This document shows, piece by piece, positions 16,884-25,941 of a stretch of DNA of 64,000 nucleotides. Origin of the DNA: Nonomuraea soli (lineage in GTDB: Bacteria; Actinomycetota; Actinomycetes; Streptosporangiales; Streptosporangiaceae); contig NZ_JACDUR010000002.1 in NCBI RefSeq assembly GCF_013761175.1, positions 372,001-436,000 of the forward strand, written 5' to 3'. The notes below the pieces were generated by a model. It saw nothing but the letters and a program-made list of their open reading frames with translations. It was not told the origin of the DNA and did not search any database. A program made the translations under genes and the position numbers. Numbering within the stretch: the first letter of the stretch is position 1; each line of letters begins with the position of its first letter.

Positions 16884-18707
16884 TCAGGCTGTGGTGACGC
16901 TGACGAAGCCGGTGCCCGGCCGGTAGTGCGGCGACTGGTGACGGAAGTAGGTGTTGTACACGTCGCAATACCTCCCACCCGCCGCCAGCAACCCCGAGTG
17001 GTCGCCCTCCTCCACGATCCGTCCGTGGTCGAGCACCAGGATGCGGTCCACGTGCTCGATCGTCGACAGCCGGTGCGCGATCACGATCGAGGTGCGCCCC
17101 GCGAGCACGACGTCGAGCCCTTCCTGGATCTGTGCCTCCGTGAGCGGGTCGACGCTGGCCGTCGCCTCGTCGAGGACGACGATGGCGGGGTCCTGGACGA
17201 GGAGCCGGGCGAGGGCGACGAGCTGGCGCTGGCCCATGGACAGGGCGCGGCCGTGTTCGCCGACGTCGGTGGCCAGGCCCTGGGGGAGGGCGTCGAGCCA
17301 GTCGCCTCCGCCGACGGCGGTGGCGGCGGCAAGGACGTCGGCGTCGGAGGCCGAGGGCCGCGGGTAGCGGATGTTGTCGGCCACGGTGCCGCTGAACAGG
17401 AAGGGCGACTGCGGCACGACGCCGACCTGGCGCCGGTAGGCCTCGAGGTCGAGGGAGCGGATGTCGCGCCCGTCGATGAGGAGCTCGCCCTCCTGGAACT
17501 CGTAGAAGCGGGTGATGAGCTTGCCCAGCGTGGACTTGCCGGCCCCGGTGTGGCCGACGAGCGCCAGGCTCTCACCGGCGGCGATGTCGAGGGAGAAGCC
17601 GCGCAGCACCGGGGCGGCGGGCGTGTAGCCGAAGGTGAGGTCGCGGAACTCGATGCGTCCGCGCAGGCGCTCGACGCTCTCGGTGGAGTGCTGGACGACT
17701 CTGGGCGGCGCGTCGATGAGGGCGAACACCCGCTCGGCGGCGCCGAGGCCCTGCTGGAACTGCGACCAGAACGCGGCGATGGAGGTGAGCGGGAACCAGA
17801 ACAGCGAGACGCCCTGCAGGAACAGGAACCAGTCTCCGGCGGTGATGCCCCCGCCGAGCACGGAGGTGCCGCCGAGCTGGACGAGGCCGACGGTGGCCAC
17901 GCCGGCGACGATGAACAGCACGGGGAAGATGGAGGAGAAGACGAAGCCCTGCCGGAGCGTCACCTGGTAGCTCTGCAGGTTGATGGGGCGGAACTCGTCG
18001 TAGACCTGCTGTTCCTGGCGGAAGTTCTTGGCGACGGCGATGCCGCCCATGGTCTCCTGCAGGTTGGCGTTGACGCGGCTGAGCGAGCGCTGGGCGCGCC
18101 GGGTGACCTTGCGGGCGATGCGGCGGAAGCCCAGGGCCAGGGCGACGACGACGGGGACGATGAGCAGCGTCAGGAGCGCCAGCTCGACGCTGCGGACGAA
18201 CAGCATGCCGGTGACGAAGACGACCATGAGGATCTGGCTGATCAGGTCCATGGTCAGCGAGGAGACGGTGGCGAAGTCGTCGGTGTCGGAGGTGACGCGG
18301 CTGACGATCTTGCCGGAGGGGTTCTCGTCGTAGAACGACATGTCGCGGGCGAGCACGGCGTCGAAGGCGTCCTGGCGCAGCTGGAGCACGACGTCGCCGG
18401 TGACCTTGGCGGTCTGCCAGTGCCGTACGAAGGAGCACAGCCAGCTCAGCGCGCCGGCGGCGAGCAGGGCGAGGGTGAGTGGGACGGCGACCTCGCCGAT
18501 CGTGCCGTCGGCGACCGCGTCGACGGCCATGCTGGAGACCACGGGCAGCGCGGCCTGGGCCACCGAGACGAGCACGATCATGGTGGCGACCACGGCCATG
18601 GCGCCCGCCTTGGGGCGGAAGTAGTGGCCGATGCGGCGCAGCAGCGCGCCGTCGCCGTAGGTGCGGTCGTAGTCGTCGGCGTCGAGGCCGTCCATGATGA
18701 AACCCAT
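16884..18707 (-). CDS. ABC exporter half-transporter with intact Walker B, altered signature (LSMGQ)
   Basis: 607 aa, six-helix exporter membrane domain (about residues 30-330) fused to an ATPase. Walker A is GHTGAGKST, Walker B IVVLDEATASVD with the catalytic Glu, and the His switch is in VIAHRLS. The signature motif reads LSMGQRQL rather than LSGGQ. The start at 18707 overlaps the stop of the partner half-transporter (TGATG), so both halves are made together. The pair forms a heterodimer in which this protein supplies Walker A/B of the working site. Such exporters carry drugs, lipids or peptides; no substrate clue is visible. Confidence 0.92.
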   Translation of the reverse strand: MGFIMDGLDADDYDRTYGDGALLRRIGHYFRPKAGAMAVVATMIVLVSVAQAALPVVSSMAVDAVADGTIGEVAVPLTLALLAAGALSWLCSFVRHWQTAKVTGDVVLQLRQDAFDAVLARDMSFYDENPSGKIVSRVTSDTDDFATVSSLTMDLISQILMVVFVTGMLFVRSVELALLTLLIVPVVVALALGFRRIARKVTRRAQRSLSRVNANLQETMGGIAVAKNFRQEQQVYDEFRPINLQSYQVTLRQGFVFSSIFPVLFIVAGVATVGLVQLGGTSVLGGGITAGDWFLFLQGVSLFWFPLTSIAAFWSQFQQGLGAAERVFALIDAPPRVVQHSTESVERLRGRIEFRDLTFGYTPAAPVLRGFSLDIAAGESLALVGHTGAGKSTLGKLITRFYEFQEGELLIDGRDIRSLDLEAYRRQVGVVPQSPFLFSGTVADNIRYPRPSASDADVLAAATAVGGGDWLDALPQGLATDVGEHGRALSMGQRQLVALARLLVQDPAIVVLDEATASVDPLTEAQIQEGLDVVLAGRTSIVIAHRLSTIEHVDRILVLDHGRIVEEGDHSGLLAAGGRYCDVYNTYFRHQSPHYRPGTGFVSVTTA

Positions 18708-20536
18708 CAGCGTGCTCCCGTCTGCTCGGGCGCCGCCAGGCGCGGGGTGTCGTGGTCGTCGAGGGGGGTCACGACCTCGTCGTAGTGGGCGAAGATGCGC
18801 TGGTAGAGGCGATTGCGGCCGAGCAGCTCGTCGTGGGTGCCGAAGTCGGCCAGCTCGCCGCGCCGCAGGAGGAGCACCTTGTCGGCCCATCTGATCTGCG
18901 ACAGCCGGTGGGTGATCAGCAACGTCGTGCGCCCTTCGAGGATGCGGGTGATGGCCTGCTGGATGAGGTCTTCGGTGGCGGAGTCGACGGCGCTGGTGGA
19001 GTCGTCGAGCACGAGGATGGCCGGGTCGGTGAGCAGGGCACGCGCGATGGCCAGGCGCTGGCGCTGGCCGCCGGAGAGGGTGACGCCCCGCTCGCCGATG
19101 ACGGTGTCGTAGCCGTCGTCGAGTTCGGCGATGAACTCGTCGGCCCGCGCGTCGCGGGCGGCGCGCTCGATCTCGGCGCGTTCGGCCCGCTGGCCGAGGC
19201 TGAAGGCGATGTTCTCGGCGACCGACCGGGAGAACAGCACGATGTCCTGCTCGATGGTGGAGATCTGGGAGCGCAGGGAGTCGAGGTCCCAGTCGCGCAC
19301 GTCGACGCCGTCGACGAGGATGCGGCCCGCGGTGACGTCGTAGATGCGGGGGATGAGCTTGGCCAGGGTGCTCTTGCCCGAGCCGGTCTCGCCGACGATG
19401 GCGACCGTTTCGCCCGGCTTGATGGTGAAGTCGACTCCGCTGAGCGCGGGTGCGTCGGCGCCGTAGGCGAAGGTGACGTTCTCGAAGACGATCTCGCCGC
19501 GGACGGTGGCGGAGTGCGGCTCGGGACGCTGGGCGAGCTCCTCCTCCGACGTCATGATCGACAGGATGCGGCGGGCCGACACGATGCCGATCTGGACCAG
19601 CGAGAAGGTGAAGGTCGACATCTGGGCGGGGAAGCCGAGCATGCCCATCCAGCTCATGAAGGTGACCAGGCCGCCGATGCTCAGCTCGCCCGCCGCGTGC
19701 AGGGCCAGACCGTGCCAGAGCCCTCCGGCCATGGCGAAGGCGAACAGCAGGGTCGGCAGGTAGCGCGCCTGGACCAGGCCGTTGCGGGCGAAGGAGTCGC
19801 GGTAGGCGCGCGCCAGGCGGCGGAAGCGCAGCCGCTCCTGCTCCTCCTGCGCGGTGACCTTGATGACCTCGATGCCTCTGACCGCCTCGTTGAGCGCGGC
19901 GTTGAGGTCGCCGAAGTCTTCGCGCATGCGGGTCGCCACCGGGTTGAGCCTGCGCATGTAGTGCCACAGGGCCAGCACGAAGGTCAGCGCGAACAGGCCG
20001 GGCACCAGCAGCAGGCGCGGGTCGAGGAAGGCGATGCACACGATCGGCACCAGGCCCGCCAGCCCGGAGTCGACGATGAGGTCGACGCCGGGGCTGATCA
20101 TGATGTTGAGCTGCCTGATGTCGTTGGCGGCCCTGGCCATCAGGTCGCCGACGCGCTGCCGGTTGTGGAAGGTCTGGCTCTTGCCGAGCAGGCTGACGTA
20201 GAGCTCCTCGCGGGTGTCGCGTTCGAGGCGTTTGGCCAGGGTCTCGCTGCCGAGCCGCCCGGCCATGTCGAACGCGCCCCTGGCCAGGACGACGCCGAGC
20301 AGGAGGAGGGAGATCCAGGCCAGCGTGCCCGCCGCGTCGCCGCCCCCGCCGAGGACGGCGTCGAAGGCCGTGCCGGTCAGCGCGGGCACGGCGACGTTGA
20401 GCAGGGTCATCACGATCGAACCGCCCAGGAACGCCAGGAGCGGCACGGGCTGGCGCCGCAGATGCGACCACAACCACCGGACCGGTCCGCGCCTGTTGTG
20501 GCGCGGACCGGCGACCGAGAACTCGGAACGACCCAC
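18707..20536 (-). CDS. ABC exporter half-transporter with canonical signature, degenerate Walker B (Asp for Glu)
   Basis: 609 aa from a GTG at 20536, chosen because GGGGGTG lies six nt upstream and the sequence then enters the first membrane helix; ATGs further up lack a ribosome site. Six-helix membrane domain followed by ATPase with Walker A GETGSGKST, signature LSGGQRQR and Walker B ILVLDDSTSAVD, where the catalytic Glu is Asp. This is the degenerate half seen in heterodimeric exporters such as TM287/288. It lies 72 nt downstream of the phytase gene on the same strand, with a perfect 16-bp inverted repeat between them. Confidence 0.92.
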   Translation of the reverse strand: MGRSEFSVAGPRHNRRGPVRWLWSHLRRQPVPLLAFLGGSIVMTLLNVAVPALTGTAFDAVLGGGGDAAGTLAWISLLLLGVVLARGAFDMAGRLGSETLAKRLERDTREELYVSLLGKSQTFHNRQRVGDLMARAANDIRQLNIMISPGVDLIVDSGLAGLVPIVCIAFLDPRLLLVPGLFALTFVLALWHYMRRLNPVATRMREDFGDLNAALNEAVRGIEVIKVTAQEEQERLRFRRLARAYRDSFARNGLVQARYLPTLLFAFAMAGGLWHGLALHAAGELSIGGLVTFMSWMGMLGFPAQMSTFTFSLVQIGIVSARRILSIMTSEEELAQRPEPHSATVRGEIVFENVTFAYGADAPALSGVDFTIKPGETVAIVGETGSGKSTLAKLIPRIYDVTAGRILVDGVDVRDWDLDSLRSQISTIEQDIVLFSRSVAENIAFSLGQRAERAEIERAARDARADEFIAELDDGYDTVIGERGVTLSGGQRQRLAIARALLTDPAILVLDDSTSAVDSATEDLIQQAITRILEGRTTLLITHRLSQIRWADKVLLLRRGELADFGTHDELLGRNRLYQRIFAHYDEVVTPLDDHDTPRLAAPEQTGAR

Positions 20537-20569
20537 AGGACACCCCCGGAACATGTCGGCTGATTCGAA

Positions 20570-20585
20570 CCTGGTTTCTACCAGG
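20570..20585. promoter_or_regulatory. Perfect inverted repeat before the ABC exporter genes
   Basis: CCTGGT TTCT ACCAGG (6-bp arms, 4-bp centre) 33 nt upstream of the exporter GTG. It overlaps TAGAAA (minus strand), which could be a -10 box. It could be an operator; as a terminator of the phytase gene it would lack a T run. Confidence 0.4.
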
Positions 20586-20608
20586 CGGCGCCGACAGTTT
20601 TCCAAGGG

Positions 20609-21841
20609 TTATCGGGCGGGCAGCGGCACCCGCTCCCACGGGACGAACTTGAAGTTGGTGTTCTCCCGCTCGCCGTCGGCCGGGGTGTTCTCGCCGTCGT
20701 GCACCACGAGCAGCCCGTGCTTGAAGCGGCCGACGGGCTGGTTGACCACCATCGCCCCGTCGCTGTGCTGCACGGCGTCGACGCCGGTACCGGCGCCGAC
20801 GGTGAAGGAGCCGAGGTGGCGGTTGCGACCCTCGCGGGTGTAGACGGCGAAGGTGTTGTCGCCCTGGCTGGAGGCCAGCAGGTAGCCGGTGCCGCCCTTG
20901 CCGTACCAGATGGTCAGCCCTTCGGCGTCGGCCGACAGGCGCGTGCCGCCGAAGCCGCGGTCCTGGCCCGGCAGGCACTCCTCGGTCCCGGCGTCGAAGG
21001 TGTCCTGCCTGCCGTACTCACGGACGGTGTCGATCAGCTCCGGCTTGCCGGTCAGGTCGGCCTTGAGCCGCCAGATGCCGACGTCCTCCTGCGCGGCGTA
21101 GAGCACGTCGCGTCCCTGGTCGACGACCATGCCCTCGACCTGTGCCTTCTCGCCCGGCTCGCCGCACGGGGTCCAGGTGGTGCCGTCGGGCATCGTGAAC
21201 GACGCGGGCAGGTCGAGGGTGCGCACCCTGCGGTAGGAGACCTTGCCGCCGGACACGATGAGCTTGAACAGCCCGAGCCGGGTGTCGTGGCGGCGGCTGA
21301 CCAGGGCGTAGGTGCCGGTGCGGTCCTGCCAGGCGGCCACGCCGTACCCGGTCTCCGCCTCGTTCACCTGCGCCTGCGTCGTGTTGAACAGGTACGGCAC
21401 GGCGGGGTCGGTCACGTCGGTCAGCGCCCGGGTGGCCGGGTCGATGGCGTAGAAGCGCAGCTGGTCGCGCCCGCGGTCGGAGACGACGGCCAGGTCCCGC
21501 CCGCCGAAGCGGTGCACGAGGTCGACGTTGTTGAAGCGGCCGGGCTCGTCGTCGCCGCCGGGCGCGGGCGGTGCCGGGATGTGCTGGAGCTGCCTGCCGT
21601 CGAGGTCGTAGACGTACAGCCCGCCTTCCTTGGCGGTGGCGATCACGAGGCTCTTGGCGTCGTCGGCCGGGTTGACCCAGATGGCGGGGTCGTCGCCGTT
21701 GGCGTTGCCGCCTTTCTCGTCGTCGAACAGCGCCGGCGTCTCGACAGCCGGGGTCGCGGAGGGGAGCGGATCTGCGTGGGTGGCGGCGGGGACGGCCGTG
21801 AGCGCGGTCACGGTGAGCGCCGCCGCGAGGAGGGTGCGCAT
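20609..21841 (-). CDS. Secreted beta-propeller phytase (3-phytase)
   Basis: Releases phosphate from phytate outside the cell; calcium-dependent in known members. 410 aa with a signal peptide ending near residue 23 (ATHA). Typical phytase blocks: GDDPAIWVNPADDAKSLVI near residue 49 with the paired Asp, GGLYVYDLDGRQLQ, FNNVDLVHRF, SDRGRDQLRFYAID, AETGYGVAAW, QVEGMVVDQG and ADAEGLTIWY, each from one blade of the six-bladed propeller. Length is normal. The context (ABC exporter on the same strand) gives no further clue; a second phosphatase, PhoD, is at 34.6 kb. Confidence 0.9.
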   Translation of the reverse strand: MRTLLAAALTVTALTAVPAATHADPLPSATPAVETPALFDDEKGGNANGDDPAIWVNPADDAKSLVIATAKEGGLYVYDLDGRQLQHIPAPPAPGGDDEPGRFNNVDLVHRFGGRDLAVVSDRGRDQLRFYAIDPATRALTDVTDPAVPYLFNTTQAQVNEAETGYGVAAWQDRTGTYALVSRRHDTRLGLFKLIVSGGKVSYRRVRTLDLPASFTMPDGTTWTPCGEPGEKAQVEGMVVDQGRDVLYAAQEDVGIWRLKADLTGKPELIDTVREYGRQDTFDAGTEECLPGQDRGFGGTRLSADAEGLTIWYGKGGTGYLLASSQGDNTFAVYTREGRNRHLGSFTVGAGTGVDAVQHSDGAMVVNQPVGRFKHGLLVVHDGENTPADGERENTNFKFVPWERVPLPAR

Positions 21842-21928
21842 GGGCAGCCAGGATGGCCGGGCAACCGTTCACGCGCGGGTCGGTACGGTGAACGGCTCGC
21901 GAAGGACGGCTGAAGCTCGCGCTCTGGC

Positions 21929-21934
21929 TAGGGT
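21929..21934 (+). promoter_or_regulatory. -10 box of leaderless APH-like kinase gene
   Basis: TAGGGT, six nt, then the GTG start at 21941. No ribosome site precedes the start. Confidence 0.55.
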
Positions 21935-21940
21935 GCTGGG

Positions 21941-22867
21941 GTGATCGAGATTCCGGAGAGGTTCGCCCGCGGCACCGTCGAGCGGGAGGGCGAGGCCGGG
22001 GCGGCCTGGCTCGCCGGGCTGCCCGCGATCGTCGAGGACCTGCTGGAGCGGTGGGGCTGCGAGCGCGACGGCAGGGTCGTGCACGGAGGCGTCGGCGTGA
22101 TCGTCCCGGTGTCGAGGGCGTCGCGGCGGGCGGTGCTGAAGGTGTCGTTCCCGCACCCGGGCAACGTGCACGAGCCCGACGCGTTCGCCGCGTGGGACGG
22201 CCGCGGCGCCGTGCGGCTCCACGAGCGCGACGACGCGCGGTTCGCCATGCTGCTGGAGCGGGCGTCGTCCACGACGTTGCGCGAGAACCCCGACACCGAC
22301 GAGGTGATGACCGTCGCCGGGCGGATCAGCCGCCGCCTGGCCGTCGCGGCGCCGCCCGCGCTGCCCCGCCTGGCCGAGCGGGCGGACGAGTGGGAGGAGC
22401 GGCTCGGCAAGGACGCCGCCGAGCTGGAGCACACCATGCCGCGCCGGGTGGTCGACGCGGCCAGGGCGACGGCGCGCGAGCTCGGCCGAGACCAGCCCGG
22501 CACGCTCATCCACGGCGACCTGCACGCGGGCAACATCCTCAGGGCCGAGCGCGAGCCGTGGCTGGCCGTCGATCCCAAGGGGTACGCGGGCGACCCAGCC
22601 TACGACGCCGGAGCCCTGCTCAAGGGGCAGGCGCTGGCCTTCGTGGCCGCCGGCGACCCGGCGAAGGCGATGCGGCGTGCGATGGGCGTCTTCGCCGACG
22701 CGGCCGGGCTCGACCCGGCCAGGGTGCGCCGGTGGGTGCAGTTCCACGCGGTCCAGGCCGCCTTCCACGGCCGCCGCCACGGCTTCAACGAACTGCGCGA
22801 GGGCCCGGAGATGCGAGGACTCATGGAGCTGGCCGACAGGTTCGCCGAGATGCTGGCCGAAACCTGA
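21941..22867 (+). CDS. Aminoglycoside/hydroxyurea 6-kinase family protein (APH(6)-like)
   Basis: 308 aa kinase-fold protein of the family that includes streptomycin 6-phosphotransferase. Seen: the N-terminal block ending VLKVSFPHPGNVHEPDAF, where the Lys should bind ATP; the catalytic loop LIHGDLHAGNIL; and the metal-binding DPKGYAGDPAYDAG. Members inactivate aminoglycosides or hydroxyurea by phosphorylation, but many chromosomal actinomycete copies have no proven resistance role. GTG start, leaderless. Isolated gene, divergent from phytase. Confidence 0.85.
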   Translation: MIEIPERFARGTVEREGEAGAAWLAGLPAIVEDLLERWGCERDGRVVHGGVGVIVPVSRASRRAVLKVSFPHPGNVHEPDAFAAWDGRGAVRLHERDDARFAMLLERASSTTLRENPDTDEVMTVAGRISRRLAVAAPPALPRLAERADEWEERLGKDAAELEHTMPRRVVDAARATARELGRDQPGTLIHGDLHAGNILRAEREPWLAVDPKGYAGDPAYDAGALLKGQALAFVAAGDPAKAMRRAMGVFADAAGLDPARVRRWVQFHAVQAAFHGRRHGFNELREGPEMRGLMELADRFAEMLAET

Positions 22868-22893
22868 CAGAACCTGGCAGGTTCGCCTGTCAG
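22864..22893. promoter_or_regulatory. Nested inverted repeat between APH-like gene and next gene
   Basis: CTGACAG and CTGTCAG flank an inner AACCTG g CAGGTT. The outer left arm covers the kinase stop codon and the right arm runs into the CAGGCT box of the next gene. It could terminate the kinase message, or be an operator for the gene at 22903. Confidence 0.4.
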
Positions 22894-22896
22894 GCT
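22891..22896 (+). promoter_or_regulatory. Possible -10 box of leaderless gene at 22903
   Basis: CAGGCT, six nt, then ATG. First base differs from the usual T. Confidence 0.35.
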
Positions 22897-22902
22897 GGGT
22901 CC

Positions 22903-23517
22903 ATGCACAGGATCTATCTGGAGCAGGGCAGGAAGCGGGTGTTCGCCTGCTCCCTCGACTGGCCCGGCTGGTGCAGGGTCGACAAGACGGACAAGCTGGC
23001 CATCGCCCGTCTCGTGGACTACACCGACCGCTACCGGATCATCGCCGACCGGGCCGGCGTCGTGTTCGACCCCGGAGAGCCCACCGTGGTCGAGACGGTC
23101 GACGGCGGCGCGACCACCGACTTCGGCGCGCCGGAGAAGCAGCCGCCCGCCGATCTGGAACCGGTGCCCAAGGAGCTCGCCGAGCGCGACGTCAAGCTGA
23201 TGCGGGCCGCCTGGGAGGTGTTCGACGAGGCCGTCGCCGCCAGCCCCGAGGAACTGCGCAAGGGGCCCAGGGGCGGGGGCCGTGACCGCACCAAGATGGT
23301 CGCGCACGTGACGGAGGCCGAGCGCAACTACGCCAGGAACGTGGGCGTCAGGCACCGGCCGTACAAGTCGCAGGCCGACCGCGACGCGATGCGGGAGGAG
23401 CTGGCGCGCGTCTACGAGAAGGAGGGGGAGTTCAAGTGGGCGCCCCGCTACGCCGTACGGCGCGTCGTCTGGCACGTCATCGATCACCTGTGGGAGATGG
23501 AGGACCGCCGCGAGTGA
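22903..23517 (+). CDS. Hypothetical protein, DinB-like C-terminal helices
   Basis: 204 aa cytosolic protein without a family I can name. The N-terminal 60 residues (MHRIYLEQGRKRVFACSLDW) look like a small alpha/beta unit. The C-terminal half is helical, with KMVAHVTEAERNYARNVGVR and RRVVWHVIDHLWEMEDR; the spaced His residues recall DinB/YfiT metal-site helices. The start is the ATG after the inverted repeat; upstream open codons are out-of-frame shadow of the kinase gene. Its 3' end overlaps the convergent NUDIX gene by 41 bp. Confidence 0.7.
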   Translation: MHRIYLEQGRKRVFACSLDWPGWCRVDKTDKLAIARLVDYTDRYRIIADRAGVVFDPGEPTVVETVDGGATTDFGAPEKQPPADLEPVPKELAERDVKLMRAAWEVFDEAVAASPEELRKGPRGGGRDRTKMVAHVTEAERNYARNVGVRHRPYKSQADRDAMREELARVYEKEGEFKWAPRYAVRRVVWHVIDHLWEMEDRRE

Positions 23518-23950
23518 CGAGCGCGGGCAGCGAGCGGATGTGCTCGGCCAGGTAGGAGCCGAGCGCTTCGGGCACGATGTGGCGTGAGGTGATCTCCTCC
23601 GGCCTCGGCTCCAGCCGCACCACCTCGTAGACGCCGCGCGAGGGGTCGTCGAACTCGGGACCGTGACGGAGCGCGGGATCCATCGACACCAGGCGGCAGC
23701 CGTAGATGTGCTGGGTCTTGGTGCGCCCGCGCCACGGATAGGTGAGCCTGACCAGCGGGACGACCTGGCCGACGACCGCGCCGAGCTCCTCCATCATCTC
23801 GCGGTGGAGCGTGGCCTCCAGGGAGGCGTCGGACGGCTCCACATGGCCGCCGGGCACGGTGTAGTAGACGTCGCGTTCGGGCACGATGCGCTTGAAGATG
23901 ATCAATCGGTCATCGGAGTCGAAGAGGACACCACGGACGCTGGGCCGCAT
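23477..23950 (-). CDS. NUDIX hydrolase
   Basis: 157 aa. A complete Nudix box begins at GGHVEPSDASLEATLHREMM and continues with EELG, giving the GX5EX7REUXEEXGU pattern with all catalytic acids. Such enzymes cleave nucleoside diphosphates linked to another group; this one has no subfamily marker that I recognise. The ATG is preceded at seven nt by TAGGCT, consistent with a leaderless message, and it shares this control region with the divergent UbiB-like gene. The 3' end overlaps the convergent gene by 41 bp. Confidence 0.92.
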   Translation of the reverse strand: MRPSVRGVLFDSDDRLIIFKRIVPERDVYYTVPGGHVEPSDASLEATLHREMMEELGAVVGQVVPLVRLTYPWRGRTKTQHIYGCRLVSMDPALRHGPEFDDPSRGVYEVVRLEPRPEEITSRHIVPEALGSYLAEHIRSLPALVTRGGPPSPTGDR

Positions 23951-23957
23951 GCACCAC

Positions 23958-23967
23958 AGCCTAGGGT
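23958..23967. promoter_or_regulatory. Overlapping divergent -10 boxes (NUDIX and UbiB-like genes)
   Basis: Minus strand TAGGCT (23963-23958) is seven nt before the NUDIX ATG; plus strand TAGGGT (23962-23967) is six nt before the UbiB-like GTG. They share the two bases TA, so polymerase can occupy only one at a time. Confidence 0.55.
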
Positions 23968-23973
23968 AGGCCT

Positions 23974-25941
23974 GTGATGATCGATTCTGCGCTCGGCTTC
24001 CTGGCCTTCCTGGTGACCTGGATCGTGATGATCGCCCTGGTCGCCACGGCGACGCAGCGGCTGCTCGGCGTGAAGTTCGGCCTCACCAGGATCGTCATCG
24101 CCACGCTGGCCGCCTTCGCGCTGGCCGGCATGGCGATCGAGCCGATCCTGAGCTCCCTGGGCGCGACGCCGGTGCGCGACCCGGCCACCGGCGAGTACAC
24201 CGACCCGGGCGTCGGAGCGGCCTGGATACTCCTGCTGCTCATCATGTGCTTCGCACTGATCCCGATGGTCGTGCTCGTGGTCGCCGAGGTGCTGGTGCCG
24301 CCCGGTTCCGTGCCGGGGCCGGTGGAGTTCGTGCGCTCGCTGCGCGGCAGGCTCTCGCGCGGCAGGCGCTACTCCCAGATCACCAGGATCGCCGTCAGGA
24401 ACGGCCTGGGCCCCTACCTGCGGGGCCGCGGCGACCGGGTCGACGACAGGACGGGCTGGGTACGGCTCGCGGGATCGCTCAGGCAGGCGCTCGACGACGC
24501 CGGGGTCACCTTCGTCAAGCTCGGCCAGGTCCTGTCCACCCGCCGCGACCTGCTGCCCGCCGAGTTCGTCGAGGAACTGGGCAAGCTGCAGGACAAGGTC
24601 ACCCCCGCGCCCTGGGAGCAGATCGAGAAGGTGCTGCTGGCGGAGCTCGGCGCCCCCGTCGAGGAGGTGTTCGCCACCTTCGACAAGGTGCCGCTGGCCG
24701 CGGCCTCGATCGCCCAGGTCTACACCGCCACGCTGCCGACGGGCGAGGAGGTGGTGGTCAAGGTGCAGCGGCCGGGCATCCGCGCCGTCGTGGCCAAGGA
24801 TCTCGACATCGTCAGGCGGCTGGCCGCCACCCTGGAGACGCGCACCAGGTGGGGGCGCTCGCTGGGGCTGCGCGACCTGGCCGAGGGGTTCGCGGTGGCC
24901 ATCCGTGAGGAGCTCGACTTCCGCATCGAGGCCGCCAACATGGCGGCGGTCGCCGCCGCCCCGTCCGGGCCCGTCACCTACCCCTCGCCGTTCGGCCGCT
25001 ACTGCACCGAGCGGGTGCTGGTCATGCAGCGCCTGCGCGGCACCCCGCTGGCCCAGGCGCCGGTACGGCCCGGCCTGGCACGCGACCTGCTCGACTGCCT
25101 CCTGCGCCAGATCCTCCTGGAGGGCGTCTTCCACGCCGACCCGCATCCCGGCAACATCATGCTGCTCGACGACGGCACGCTCGGCCTGCTGGACTTCGGC
25201 TCGGTGGGCAGGCTCGACGCCTCGGTCAGGGCCGCGCTGCAGCGTTTCCTGCTGGCGATGAACAAGCAGGACCCGCTGGCGGTGACGGACGCGCTGCTGG
25301 AGATCGTGCCCAGGCCCGAGGAGATCGACGAGGCGGCCCTGGAGCGGGCGCTGGGCCAGTTCATGGCCAGGCATCTGGGCTCCGGGCTCAACACCGCCTC
25401 GATGTTCACCGACCTGTTCAGGATCGTCACGGCCTACGGGCTGTCGATCCCGCCCGAGGTCGCCGCGGTCTTCCGGGCCCTGGCGACGCTGGAGGGCACG
25501 CTGGTGCACCTGGCGCCCGGCTTCAACCTGGTCGAGGAGGCGCGCGCCTTCGCCGGCGGCTACCTGTCCGCCGCCATGGAACCGCAGACGATCAAGGAGA
25601 CGCTGACCGGCGAGGTGGCCGCGCTGCTGCCGATGATCAGGCGCCTGCCGCGCCGCCTGGAGCGCATCGCCAGCGCCGCCGAGCACGGGCGGCTGTCGAT
25701 GAACATGCGCCTGCTCGGCGACGAGCGCGACCGCCGCTTCGTCACCCACCTGCTGCACCAGGTGCTGCTGACCGTGCTCGGCGCCACCGCCGGGCTCATG
25801 GGGGTGATCCTCCTGAGCACCGACGGCGGGCCGTTCGTCGTCCAGCAGACCATGCGGTTGTACGAGCTGATCGGCTACTTCCTCCTGGTGATCAGCTCCA
25901 TCCTGGTCCTGCGGGTGCTGGTGCTGATCTTCAGACGCTAG
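23974..25941 (+). CDS. UbiB/ABC1/ADCK-family membrane-associated atypical kinase
   Basis: 655 aa. Three N-terminal hydrophobic helices (about residues 3-110), a protein-kinase-like domain from about 150, and a C-terminal pair of helices (about 590-655). Family motifs: KLGQ near 182-185 with the following [22 protein letters not shown] in place of the usual Gly-rich loop, VVKVQRPGI (ATP Lys), [10 protein letters not shown] near 387 and LLDFGSVG. Relatives support ubiquinone synthesis; in actinomycetes, which use menaquinone, the role is unknown. GTG start, with an ATG next codon. The stop overlaps the convergent carboxypeptidase stop (CTAG). Confidence 0.92.
   Translation: MMIDSALGFLAFLVTWIVMIALVATATQRLLGVKFGLTRIVIATLAAFALAGMAIEPILSSLGATPVRDPATGEYTDPGVGAAWILLLLIMCFALIPMVVLVVAEVLVPPGSVPGPVEFVRSLRGRLSRGRRYSQITRIAVRNGLGPYLRGRGDRVDDRTGWVRLAGSLRQALDDAGVTFVKLGQVLSTRRDLLPAEFVEELGKLQDKVTPAPWEQIEKVLLAELGAPVEEVFATFDKVPLAAASIAQVYTATLPTGEEVVVKVQRPGIRAVVAKDLDIVRRLAATLETRTRWGRSLGLRDLAEGFAVAIREELDFRIEAANMAAVAAAPSGPVTYPSPFGRYCTERVLVMQRLRGTPLAQAPVRPGLARDLLDCLLRQILLEGVFHADPHPGNIMLLDDGTLGLLDFGSVGRLDASVRAALQRFLLAMNKQDPLAVTDALLEIVPRPEEIDEAALERALGQFMARHLGSGLNTASMFTDLFRIVTAYGLSIPPEVAAVFRALATLEGTLVHLAPGFNLVEEARAFAGGYLSAAMEPQTIKETLTGEVAALLPMIRRLPRRLERIASAAEHGRLSMNMRLLGDERDRRFVTHLLHQVLLTVLGATAGLMGVILLSTDGGPFVVQQTMRLYELIGYFLLVISSILVLRVLVLIFRR

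Noticed and set aside
21941..22867. APH(6)-like gene as acquired antibiotic resistance on a mobile element
   Set aside because: No transposase, integrase or repeats flank it; codon use matches its neighbours, so it is probably chromosomal.
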